A stretch of 52,426 nucleotides of DNA from Zavarzinia sp. (GTDB taxonomy: Bacteria > Pseudomonadota > Alphaproteobacteria > Zavarziniales > Zavarziniaceae), in assembly GCA_025869435.1 (NCBI GenBank), contig JAOZVS010000121.1:1-52426 (forward strand). The letters run 5' to 3'. Below are positions 46,234-52,426 of the stretch, one piece after another. Position numbers and translations under genes: made by a program. The notes below the pieces were generated by a model. It made no database searches and was not told where the DNA came from. It was given only the letters and a program-made list of their open reading frames with translations. Each line of letters opens with the position of its first letter. The first letter of the stretch is position 1.

Positions 46234-47871
46234 TCACCTGCGCGCATCCTCGATGATCATGGCGGCACCCTTTTCCGCGATCATCGCCGTCGGCGTGTTG
46301 GTGTTGCCCGAGGTGATGGTCGGCATGATCGAGGCATCGACGATGCGAAGCCCGGCGAGACCGTGAAAGCGCAGCCGCTCGTCGACGACCGCCATCGGAT
46401 CGTCCGCCCGGCCCATTTTCGCCGTGCCGACAGGATGGAAGATGGTGGTGCCGATATCGCCCGCGGCCTTGGCCAGCGCCGCGTCGTCGTCGCCCACCGA
46501 AGGCCCGGGCAGATATTCGCTGGGGCGATAGCGGGCGAGGCGGGGCTGCGCCATCAGGCGCCGCGTCACCCGGATCGCATCGGCAGCGACCCGGCGGTCG
46601 TCGTCCGTCGTCAGGTAGTGGGGCGCGATCACCGGGGCATCCTTCGGATCGCGGCTGCGCGGGGTGATGGTCCCGCGCGAGGTCGGGCGCAGGTTGCAGG
46701 CCGAAACCGTGATCGCCGGGAAGCGATGCAGCGGATCGCCGAATTTGTCGAGCGAGAGCGGCTGGATGTGGAATTCGATATTCGCCCGCTCCCGCGACGG
46801 ATCGGAGCGGGTGAACAGCCCGAGCTGGCTGGGCGCCATGGTCAGCGGCCCCCGCCGCCGCAGCAGATAGTCGAGCCCCATCAAGCCCCGCCCGACCAGC
46901 GAGTGATAGGTCTCGTTCAGGGTCTTCACCCCGTTGACGCGGTAGATCGCCCGTTGCTGCAAATGGTCCTGCAGGTTGCGGCCGACACCTTCGGCGCCCT
47001 GGACGACCTCGATCCCCAGGGGGCGCAGGATGTCCGCGGGGCCGATGCCCGACAGCTGCAGGATCTGCGGCGTGCCGACCGCCCCGGCCGACAGGATCAC
47101 CTCGCCCCTCGCCTTGGCGGTCACCGGCACGCTGTCCGCGCCCCGGAAGGTGACCCCGGTGGCCCGCCCGCCCTCGACCACCAGCCGCTCGACCTGAACC
47201 CCTGTGATCAGGCGCAGGTTCGGCCGGTTCAGCACCGGCTTCAGGAAACCCCGGGCCGAGGACCAGCGCCGGCCCTTCTTCTGGTTCACATGGAAATAGG
47301 ACACGCCCTCATTGTCGCCGGTGTTGAAATCGTCGATGCGGCGGACGCCCATCTCGATCGCGGCATCGCGCACCGCGTCCAGCACGTCCCAGGTCACCCG
47401 GGGCGCTTCGACGCGCCAGCCGCCGCCCGCGCCATGGGCCTCGCTTTCCCCCAGGAAATGATCCTCCAGCGCGCGGAAATGGGGCAGCACATCGTCGTAA
47501 GACCAGCCGGCGAGGCCGAGCTGGCGCCAATGGTCGTAATCCGCCGCCTGACCGCGCATCGAGATCATGGCATTGATGGCGGAACAGCCGCCGATCACCT
47601 TGCCCCTCGGATAGGCGAGGGCGCGGCCGTTCAAGCCCGCCTCCGCCTCGGTCCTGAACATCCAGTCGGCCCGGGGATTGCCGATGGCGAAGAGATAGCC
47701 GACCGGGATATGGAACCAGATCCAGTTGTCGCGCCCGCCGGCCTCGAGCAGCAGGACCCGCCGCCCCGGATCGGCCGACAGCCGGTTGGCCAGGATGCAG
47801 CCGGCGGTGCCGGCCCCCACCACGATATAATCGTATTCACCGTCGAGGACGGGGCTGGCGCTTCCGCTCAT
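46234..47871 (-). CDS. GMC-family oxidoreductase (choline/alcohol dehydrogenase-like)
   Basis: 545 residues, the usual length. N-terminal FAD site YIVVGAGTAGCILANRLSAD with LLLEAGG, GMC signatures YPRGKVIGGCSAINAM and ILSAGAVGTPQILQLSGIGP, and C-terminal HPVGTAKMG and ASIMPTITSGNTNTPTAMIA with the catalytic His and Asn. It oxidises an alcohol to an aldehyde with FAD; choline is only one option. The ATG at 47871 has AAGGAAA upstream. Divergent from a LysR gene that may regulate it. Confidence 0.92.
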   Translation of the reverse strand: MSGSASPVLDGEYDYIVVGAGTAGCILANRLSADPGRRVLLLEAGGRDNWIWFHIPVGYLFAIGNPRADWMFRTEAEAGLNGRALAYPRGKVIGGCSAINAMISMRGQAADYDHWRQLGLAGWSYDDVLPHFRALEDHFLGESEAHGAGGGWRVEAPRVTWDVLDAVRDAAIEMGVRRIDDFNTGDNEGVSYFHVNQKKGRRWSSARGFLKPVLNRPNLRLITGVQVERLVVEGGRATGVTFRGADSVPVTAKARGEVILSAGAVGTPQILQLSGIGPADILRPLGIEVVQGAEGVGRNLQDHLQQRAIYRVNGVKTLNETYHSLVGRGLMGLDYLLRRRGPLTMAPSQLGLFTRSDPSRERANIEFHIQPLSLDKFGDPLHRFPAITVSACNLRPTSRGTITPRSRDPKDAPVIAPHYLTTDDDRRVAADAIRVTRRLMAQPRLARYRPSEYLPGPSVGDDDAALAKAAGDIGTTIFHPVGTAKMGRADDPMAVVDERLRFHGLAGLRIVDASIMPTITSGNTNTPTAMIAEKGAAMIIEDARR

Positions 47872-47957
47872 GGGCCGTTTCCTTGTTTCCCTGCCCTCTG
47901 GAGTGCCATGGGCGATTTCCTGACTCAAGGCCGGCCGACTCAATTACCTTGTGCGAA

Positions 47958-47970
47958 ATTGCCGGGCAAT
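47958..47970. promoter_or_regulatory. Short palindrome before the LysR start
   Basis: ATTGCC - G - GGCAAT, a perfect 6-bp inverted repeat just before the LysR ATG at 47974 in the 102-bp divergent region. It could be an autoregulatory operator; by chance alone such a short palindrome is not rare. Confidence 0.35.
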
Positions 47971-47973
47971 GCG

Positions 47974-48867
47974 ATGGACTGGGACGATATCCGCATATTT
48001 CTGCAAGTGGCGCGCCATGGCCGCATGGGCGAGGCGGCGCGGGCGCTGAACATCGATCATTCGACCGTCAGCCGGCGGCTGGCCCGGCTGGAAGCCGAAC
48101 TCGGCACGCTTCTGTTCGAGCGGGCGGGCCGCCGCATCCGCCTGACCGCGCCGGGGGCCGAGCTTCTGGCGACGGCGGAGACGATCGAATCCCTGATGCT
48201 GCAGAAGGTGGAAAGCCTCGGCGCCGGGGCGCAGGATCTTTCGGGCCGGGTGCGCATCGGCGCGCCGGAAGGCCTCGGCGCCGCCTATATCGGCGGCCGG
48301 CTGGGCGCCATCGCTCTGGCTTACCCCAAGCTCGAACTCGAACTGGTCGCCCTGCCGCGCGCCTATTCCCTCGCCGCGCGGGAAGTCGATATCGCCATCA
48401 CCCTTGACCGGCCGACGCTGGGCCGGCAATCGGTGCGGAAACTCACCGATTACAGCCTCGAACTCTATGGCACCGCGGCCTATGTCGCCCGCATGGGCGC
48501 GCCGACGACGACCGCCGACCTCGCCCGCCATCTCGTCTGCGGCTATATCCCCGAGCTTCTGTTCACCGGCGAGCTCGACTATCTCCATTTCGACGGCCTC
48601 GACCTCGTGCCGCAACTCCGCTCGACCAGCGTCGTCGCCCAAGCCGACATGATCGAAAGCGGCGCCGCCCTCGGCATCCTGCCCGCCTTCATGGCCCGCC
48701 GCCGCCCCGCCCTCATGCACCTGCTGCCCGGCGCCATCGCGCTCCGCCGCAGCTACTGGATCTCGATCCACGAAGACCTCCGCCACCTCGCCCGCATCCG
48801 CATGGCCCTCGACGCCATCGTCGAAGCCGCGCGGGCCGACCGCGCGGTGTTCCTGCCGGAAGGGTAG
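47974..48867 (+). CDS. LysR-type transcriptional regulator
   Basis: 297 residues. HTH begins MDWDDIRIFLQVARHGRMGE, recognition helix LNIDHSTVSRRLARLEAELG, then VRIGAPEGLGAAYIGGRLGA and the binding domain (VDIAITLDRPTLGRQSVRKL, VVAQADMIESGAALGILPAF). The ATG at 47974 is the standard LysR start; the open frame upstream is a shadow of the GMC gene. Divergent from the GMC oxidoreductase, a likely target. Confidence 0.9.
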   Translation: MDWDDIRIFLQVARHGRMGEAARALNIDHSTVSRRLARLEAELGTLLFERAGRRIRLTAPGAELLATAETIESLMLQKVESLGAGAQDLSGRVRIGAPEGLGAAYIGGRLGAIALAYPKLELELVALPRAYSLAAREVDIAITLDRPTLGRQSVRKLTDYSLELYGTAAYVARMGAPTTTADLARHLVCGYIPELLFTGELDYLHFDGLDLVPQLRSTSVVAQADMIESGAALGILPAFMARRRPALMHLLPGAIALRRSYWISIHEDLRHLARIRMALDAIVEAARADRAVFLPEG

Positions 48868-49042
48868 GGGGCGGGGGCCCAAGTCAATTCTCGGTCGTCT
48901 ACTCCGCCTCGGAGGAACTCGCGGGGGCAGGTCGCTTCTAGAAATAGACGGTCTGCTTTCCGATCGTTTCGTCCGGAAGCCCAGATCGCTGACACAGGAC
49001 TCAACTTCTTAAAGGCTTTGATTTCAACCGTCCGTCGAAAAA

Positions 49043-50317
49043 TCAGGTAGAGGGTGACACCAAAGCAGCCTCAGCGATTAAGGCGTCCAGCAACTTCAGG
49101 AGCTTGGATGCGTCATACGGTCCCTCCCGTAGGGTCTCCGGGGACTGCTCGTAGAAATGACGTTGGTAGGAATCCTTGAACTCCAACGCCCCTTGCCATG
49201 CGTCGATGTCCTTCTTGTAGTTGCTCCAGAGAATTTGCGCAGGCGGGTAGGTAGGCAGGTTGAGGTCGAGATAGCACTCGATCGCTGCCGCACGCCCGTT
49301 GATGTCCGAGATGCTGGCGCCTTCGGGACCGCGCACCGAGAAATTTCGAAACTGGTCAAGGTTCGGCAGAAGCATTGAGCGCATGTTCGGTGGCAGTTTC
49401 AGGGCTTCGAGTTTTCGGTAGGCGTCTACGCCCTCGGCATCGTTGTCGAAAACGAAAAGCACTTTGTTGTGAATATCGATGCGGAGCAGACCTTCGGCAA
49501 ATTTGACGAGGTTGCCTGTACCCCAGAAATGGTGACGTTCATCGACATCGACAAAGTTGAAGAAGTCGGCGACATCTGGACGCAGGATATCGAGCCCACG
49601 CTTTATTATGCGAGCGTCGGACGCTCCCTCGGTAGCGATCAGGACTTTCTCTTTCCGCTTTGCACCCGGCTGGAAAGACTCGCGACTTTCCCAGCCTGCG
49701 TGGACGAGGGGGCCGAACTCCCACACGACATCGACAGCCAGATTGGCGGAATTGAGCGCGAAAACCTGTAGCATGGACTCCGCACTTAGGATCGCGAGCT
49801 TTGCGCCGAAGTAGCTTACCTCGGACCAGAACTGGTCCGAGTTGTCCATCCACGGGATGCGGTCGAAATCCTTGTCCGCCTTCAGGTGGCCTTTCGCATC
49901 CTCGTCGTCTTCTATGTAATCCGCTGTCAGACTGGAGATGGGATAGCGGCAGACGAGTACGCAATAATCATCAAAAGAGAGAAATGGAAATTTCGGCTCC
50001 GACGGATCTACGTAAGAGTTCACCTCGATCGCAGCCGCGACAATCGATTCGTATTCGGCGCGCGCGGTTTCGATAGTGGAGTTCAGCAGCGCGAGACGTG
50101 GCAAAACGCGGGCAAGAGGCCTAGCGAAAACGGCTTCATGATTGTGTAGATCAGTCTGTTCCTCCGGGTGCTCTTGATAATACTCGTAGTCAATGCTCTC
50201 CAATTTTCGACGTGACTCGTCGCCTTCCTGAAACAGGAAACCGAAATCCATGCCCATGTGATTTTTGGCGTAGGCTAGGGACACTCCGCCTAACTTAAGT
50301 TGAATTTCAGTCCCCAT
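49043..50317 (-). CDS. Toprim-domain protein, probable HEPN/Toprim-associated defence protein
   Basis: 424 residues. An N-terminal region (1-210, begins MGTEIQLKLGGVSLAYAKNH) resembles the domain usually found before Toprim in 'HEPN/Toprim-associated' proteins; I do not see a convincing R-x4-6-H nuclease motif in it. The Toprim fold follows: VLIATEGASDARIIKRGL (catalytic Glu about 225) and KVLFVFDNDAEGVDAYRKL (DxD about 290). Such proteins are found near phage-defence genes and are suspected nucleases; function is not established. Base composition is foreign: the line 49501-49560 has 28 G+C of 60, while neighbours are near two-thirds. The start follows GGGTG. It lies 79 bp after the PIN gene on the same strand. 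Confidence 0.7.
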   Translation of the reverse strand: MGTEIQLKLGGVSLAYAKNHMGMDFGFLFQEGDESRRKLESIDYEYYQEHPEEQTDLHNHEAVFARPLARVLPRLALLNSTIETARAEYESIVAAAIEVNSYVDPSEPKFPFLSFDDYCVLVCRYPISSLTADYIEDDEDAKGHLKADKDFDRIPWMDNSDQFWSEVSYFGAKLAILSAESMLQVFALNSANLAVDVVWEFGPLVHAGWESRESFQPGAKRKEKVLIATEGASDARIIKRGLDILRPDVADFFNFVDVDERHHFWGTGNLVKFAEGLLRIDIHNKVLFVFDNDAEGVDAYRKLEALKLPPNMRSMLLPNLDQFRNFSVRGPEGASISDINGRAAAIECYLDLNLPTYPPAQILWSNYKKDIDAWQGALEFKDSYQRHFYEQSPETLREGPYDASKLLKLLDALIAEAALVSPST

Positions 50318-50396
50318 GTTTCACCCCGGTTTCTCACCCGTAGTTTGCTGCCAAAGAGGCGCAATTGTCTTGATGTGCAATCGTCGGCTATTTTCC

Positions 50397-50978
50397 TCAC
50401 AAGACCGCCTTCCACGGCGCCAGCATCTTGGCGGTCTGGACGAGGCCCAGTTGTTCCATCCGCGTAAGCAGTGACTCGGCATCCATCGCCGGATTCTTGA
50501 AGCGCTCGCGCATGGTTCGCAGGGCGGCCAGCGCTTCGGCCTTGCCGAGGTCGATGCAATCGGCGAGGAAATCGTCGGCGGATATCGCCTCGATCTCATA
50601 GGCCGCGAGGGTTTCTTTCGGGAAATCCTTGAGGTTGTCGGTCACGATCACAGCCGCCTTGGTCATGATGGCGGCGGCAAGGATGTGTCGGTCGTCGGCA
50701 TCGGGCAGGGACAGGCTGTTCATCAGCCCGGGCGAGACATGGGCCGTCGCTTCAGGAAAGGCCTTTTCGATATTGCGGCGCTGACGGTCGCCCACGCCGT
50801 CCTTGTCGGGGTACAGGCGGTCGAAGACCCGGATGAATTCGACGGCGATGGTCTGGCGAGACCAGCGCGGCCGGAAGATGCCCACTTCGGCGAGGCTCAG
50901 GATCATGTTCCGGGTCAGGGCGCCGACCAGCACATTGGTGTCCAGCACCGCTGTGAAACGGTCGGCGCGGTCGCTCAA
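50397..50978 (-). CDS. PIN-domain ribonuclease toxin
   Basis: 193 residues. The PIN acidic residues can be seen: AVLDTNVLVGAL (first Asp, about 13), IAVEFIRVF (Glu), PDADDRHILAAAIM (Asp) and VTDNLKDFP (Asp). A C-terminal helical tail (about 145-193) is additional. A metal-dependent RNase, toxin of a type II pair with the gene just upstream, whose stop overlaps its start by four bases (ATGA). Confidence 0.85.
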   Translation of the reverse strand: MSDRADRFTAVLDTNVLVGALTRNMILSLAEVGIFRPRWSRQTIAVEFIRVFDRLYPDKDGVGDRQRRNIEKAFPEATAHVSPGLMNSLSLPDADDRHILAAAIMTKAAVIVTDNLKDFPKETLAAYEIEAISADDFLADCIDLGKAEALAALRTMRERFKNPAMDAESLLTRMEQLGLVQTAKMLAPWKAVL

Positions 50979-51439
50979 ATCATGCCTTCCCGCATGTCGA
51001 GGGCGGCCATGTCGGCGAGGGCATCGGCACGTTCCTGATCCCGGCGGTCCTTGTAGGCGAAGAGGTCCTTGGCCTCGATGCGCCGGTGCCGGCCGATCTT
51101 GGTGTGCGGGATATCGCCGGCTTCGAGCCGCTTGATCAGGAAGGGCCGCGAGACGTTGAGCAGGTCGGCCGCTTCCTGTGTCGTGAGCTGGGCGCTCACG
51201 GGGATCAGGCGAAAGCCGCGCCCGCTGGAGATCAGGCGGAGGACTTCGAGAAAGGTCTGGGCGATCGCCGGCGTCAACGTCACCGGGCGGGACTTGCCCT
51301 TCGCTTCGAGAATTTCGAGGGTGATGCCTTCTTCCTCATCGACGAGGCTCGCCATGATCTGTCGCAGGCCGTCCGCGTTGGCGATTTCGACCCGGCTCGG
51401 CAGTCGATGGGAAAAGGCATCCCTGGCCATTGCCGTCAT
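50975..51439 (-). CDS. Excisionase-like HTH antitoxin
   Basis: 154 residues. The C-terminal half is a MerR/excisionase-type helix-turn-helix (LTTQEAADLLNVSRPFLIKR, then GDIPHTKIGRHRRIEAKDL). The acidic tail (RRDQERADALADMAALD) likely binds the PIN toxin. ATG 51439 has AAGGAG six bases upstream. It probably also represses the operon at the palindrome at 51455-51473. Confidence 0.83.
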   Translation of the reverse strand: MTAMARDAFSHRLPSRVEIANADGLRQIMASLVDEEEGITLEILEAKGKSRPVTLTPAIAQTFLEVLRLISSGRGFRLIPVSAQLTTQEAADLLNVSRPFLIKRLEAGDIPHTKIGRHRRIEAKDLFAYKDRRDQERADALADMAALDMREGMI

Positions 51440-51454
51440 GCGCTTCTCCTTCAG

Positions 51455-51500
51455 ATGTGCATATGATGCACATTGTAGGGTGCACAGTTTCCATTCGCAA
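51455..51500 (-). promoter_or_regulatory. Toxin-antitoxin promoter with palindromic operator
   Basis: Read on the minus strand: -35 TTGCGA (51495-51500), a 17-bp spacer, -10 TACAAT (51472-51477), then a near-perfect operator of 8-bp arms, ATGTGCAT and ATGCACAT around ATG/CAT (51455-51473), overlapping the expected transcript start. A further TGTGCAC copy lies in the spacer. This fits repression by the antitoxin. Confidence 0.8.
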
Positions 51501-51567
51501 TATTCGAAACGTCAAAGATTTCCCTTGCGTCCGGGGCTGATGTAACCCCTTATCTGTCTTGCGATTA

Positions 51568-51691
51568 TTTCGACGTTTGGCGGCCTTGCGCTCCCGCATT
51601 TATGCGACGGCCCTATCCTTCCCGGCTTTGAAATCTGAACCGTCCTGCGAACCCGCGGGATGTTGCTATACGTATTGAAAGACTAAAAACT
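51568..51691 (+). promoter_or_regulatory. Leader/promoter region of the first cold-shock gene, with hairpin
   Basis: 124 bp shared with the region before the second csp (first 30 bp identical). It holds a hairpin at 51643-51660, TCCTGCG - AACC - CGCGGGA, and ends GAAAGACTAAAAACT before the ATG, with no strong Shine-Dalgarno. It is likely an mRNA leader controlling translation at low temperature; the promoter position within it is not certain. Confidence 0.6.
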
Positions 51692-51898
51692 ATGACCATC
51701 GGCACCGTGAAGTGGTTCAATGCCACCAAGGGCTTCGGCTTCATTCTCCCCGACAATGGGGCGCAGGACGTGTTCGTCCATATCTCGGCGGTCGAGCGTT
51801 CGACCCTGGGCAATCTGACCGAGGGCCAGAAGGTCAGCTTCGACCTCGAGCGCGGTCAGCAGGGCAAGGTCTCGGCGGTCAATCTCCAGGCTGCCTGA
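51692..51898 (+). CDS. Cold-shock protein, CspA family (copy 1)
   Basis: 68 residues, the normal single cold-shock domain. It begins [18 protein letters not shown] (RNP1 is KGFGFI), then [11 protein letters not shown] (RNP2 VFVHIS) and [20 protein letters not shown]. It binds single-stranded RNA and melts secondary structure. It is nearly identical to copy 2, which lies 498 bp downstream. A good terminator follows. Confidence 0.95.
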   Translation: MTIGTVKWFNATKGFGFILPDNGAQDVFVHISAVERSTLGNLTEGQKVSFDLERGQQGKVSAVNLQAA

Positions 51899-51916
51899 GC
51901 CCCCTACGGGACAGGA

Positions 51917-51949
51917 AAGCCCCGCGGCAGCGATGCCGCGGGGCTTTTT
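51917..51949 (+). terminator. Intrinsic terminator of csp copy 1
   Basis: A 12-bp perfect stem, AAGCCCCGCGGC (51917-51928) and GCCGCGGGGCTT (51935-51946), loop AGCGAT, then a T-run to 51949. It begins 18 bases after the csp stop. Confidence 0.93.
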
Positions 51950-52066
51950 CATGTCCGCGTGGCCAGGGCCCGGGCCGGCGCGGGACCTTATCGGGACAAT
52001 ATGCGGGGGATCTCGCGATTCTTCTTGCGGGACCGTCCCGGAAGACCTATGGTTCACCGGCTCACG

Positions 52067-52189
52067 TTTCGACGTTTGGCGGCCTTGCGCTCCCGCTACC
52101 CAGCGACGGCCCCGTCCATCCCGACATTGAAATATGACCTGTCCTGCAAACCTGCGGGATGAACACCCATTCTCGAAAGACTACAAATT
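52067..52189 (+). promoter_or_regulatory. Leader/promoter region of the second cold-shock gene, with hairpin
   Basis: The counterpart of 51568-51691, 499 bp downstream. It keeps the hairpin at 52142-52159 as TCCTGCA - AACC - TGCGGGA; the G-C pair at the base of the loop in copy 1 has become A-T, a compensatory change. It ends GAAAGACTACAAATT before the ATG. Confidence 0.6.
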
Positions 52190-52396
52190 ATGACCATCGG
52201 CACCGTGAAGTGGTTCAACGCCACCAAGGGCTTCGGCTTTATCGTCCCCGAAAACGGCGGGCAGGACGTGTTCGTCCATATCTCGGCGGTCGAGCGTTCG
52301 ACGCTCGGCAACCTCAATGAGGGCCAGCGCGTCAGCTTCGACCTCGAAAAGGGCAAGCAGGGCAAGGTCTCGGCGGTCAATCTCCAGGCCGCCTGA
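52190..52396 (+). CDS. Cold-shock protein, CspA family (copy 2)
   Basis: 68 residues, differing from copy 1 at few positions (for example IVPENGG for ILPDNGA and [15 protein letters not shown] for [15 protein letters not shown]). RNP1 KGFGFI and RNP2 VFVHIS are intact, so it looks functional. It has its own leader and a terminator beginning at the window edge. A recent tandem duplication best explains the pair. Confidence 0.95.
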   Translation: MTIGTVKWFNATKGFGFIVPENGGQDVFVHISAVERSTLGNLNEGQRVSFDLEKGKQGKVSAVNLQAA

Positions 52397-52417
52397 GCGC
52401 TCCTCGCGCGACGGAAC

Positions 52418-52426
52418 AGCCCCGCG
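52418..52426 (+). terminator. Truncated start of a terminator after csp copy 2
   Basis: AGCCCCGCG at the window edge matches the left arm of the copy 1 terminator. The right arm lies outside the window. Confidence 0.4.

Noticed and set aside
45772-47973. N-terminal extension of the second LysR gene by over 700 residues
   Set aside because: It runs antisense through the GMC and GNAT genes; the LysR family start is at 47974.
48868-49042. Gene or RNA in the gap before the Toprim gene
   Set aside because: 175 bp of mixed composition with no open frame of note, no strong hairpin and no recognisable RNA.

Overview
The window is high-GC DNA (most coding lines are roughly two-thirds G+C) with dense, overlapping operons. 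The gene families point to an alphaproteobacterium of the Rhodospirillales type, but the genus cannot be fixed from this sequence. Gene functions below are read from protein motifs; no database search was run.

Left flank (1-2373): the 3' end of an indolepyruvate ferredoxin oxidoreductase gene, a GntR/FCD regulator, tRNA-Arg(CCG), and a class I SAM methyltransferase on the minus strand that starts with TTG.

Core (2577-37941): this looks like one extracellular secretion island. It contains (i) an ExeM/NucH-type extracellular nuclease with C-terminal RTX repeats; (ii) a 4300-residue filamentous-haemagglutinin-like exoprotein (TpsA) with an overlapping AraC-type regulator; (iii) a DING-family phosphate-binding/alkaline-phosphatase-type secreted protein on the minus strand; (iv) a type II secretion operon gspEFGHIJLMK; and (v) a seven-gene operon of the TpsB transporter, a DUF2341-LamG-ExbB fusion, ExbD, TonB, a porin, a periplasmic coiled-coil protein and a parvulin PPIase. 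The set resembles the Pseudomonas aeruginosa hxc - lapA (DING) - pdtA/pdtB/exbB2/exbD2/ppiC neighbourhood, which responds to phosphate starvation. Here the T2SS and DING genes sit between tpsA and tpsB. Repeats of 7-mers at 11-bp spacing resembling Pho boxes precede the nuclease, tpsA and tpsB genes. I infer a phosphate-scavenging secretome: nuclease to release phosphate from DNA, DING protein, and a large surface protein. No secretin (GspD), GspC or prepilin peptidase is present in the window.

Right-middle (37947-48867): an intergenic palindromic repeat; a leucine/isovalerate catabolic operon (mccB, mccA, mvaB, minus strand) with a divergent AraC-type regulator; a YeiH-type transporter with its LysR regulator; a GNAT acetyltransferase; and a GMC (choline-dehydrogenase-like) oxidoreductase with a divergent LysR regulator.

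Right end (49043-52426): a lower-GC Toprim-domain protein of probable defence type, a PIN toxin with an excisionase-like antitoxin that has a clear promoter and palindromic operator, and a tandem duplication of a cold-shock gene together with its 5' leader. The two leaders share a hairpin with a compensatory base-pair change.

The points most worth a second look are the composite phosphate-type secretion locus, a palindromic repeat inserted in frame into the gspK leader, the covarying csp leader hairpin, and the foreign-looking Toprim gene.
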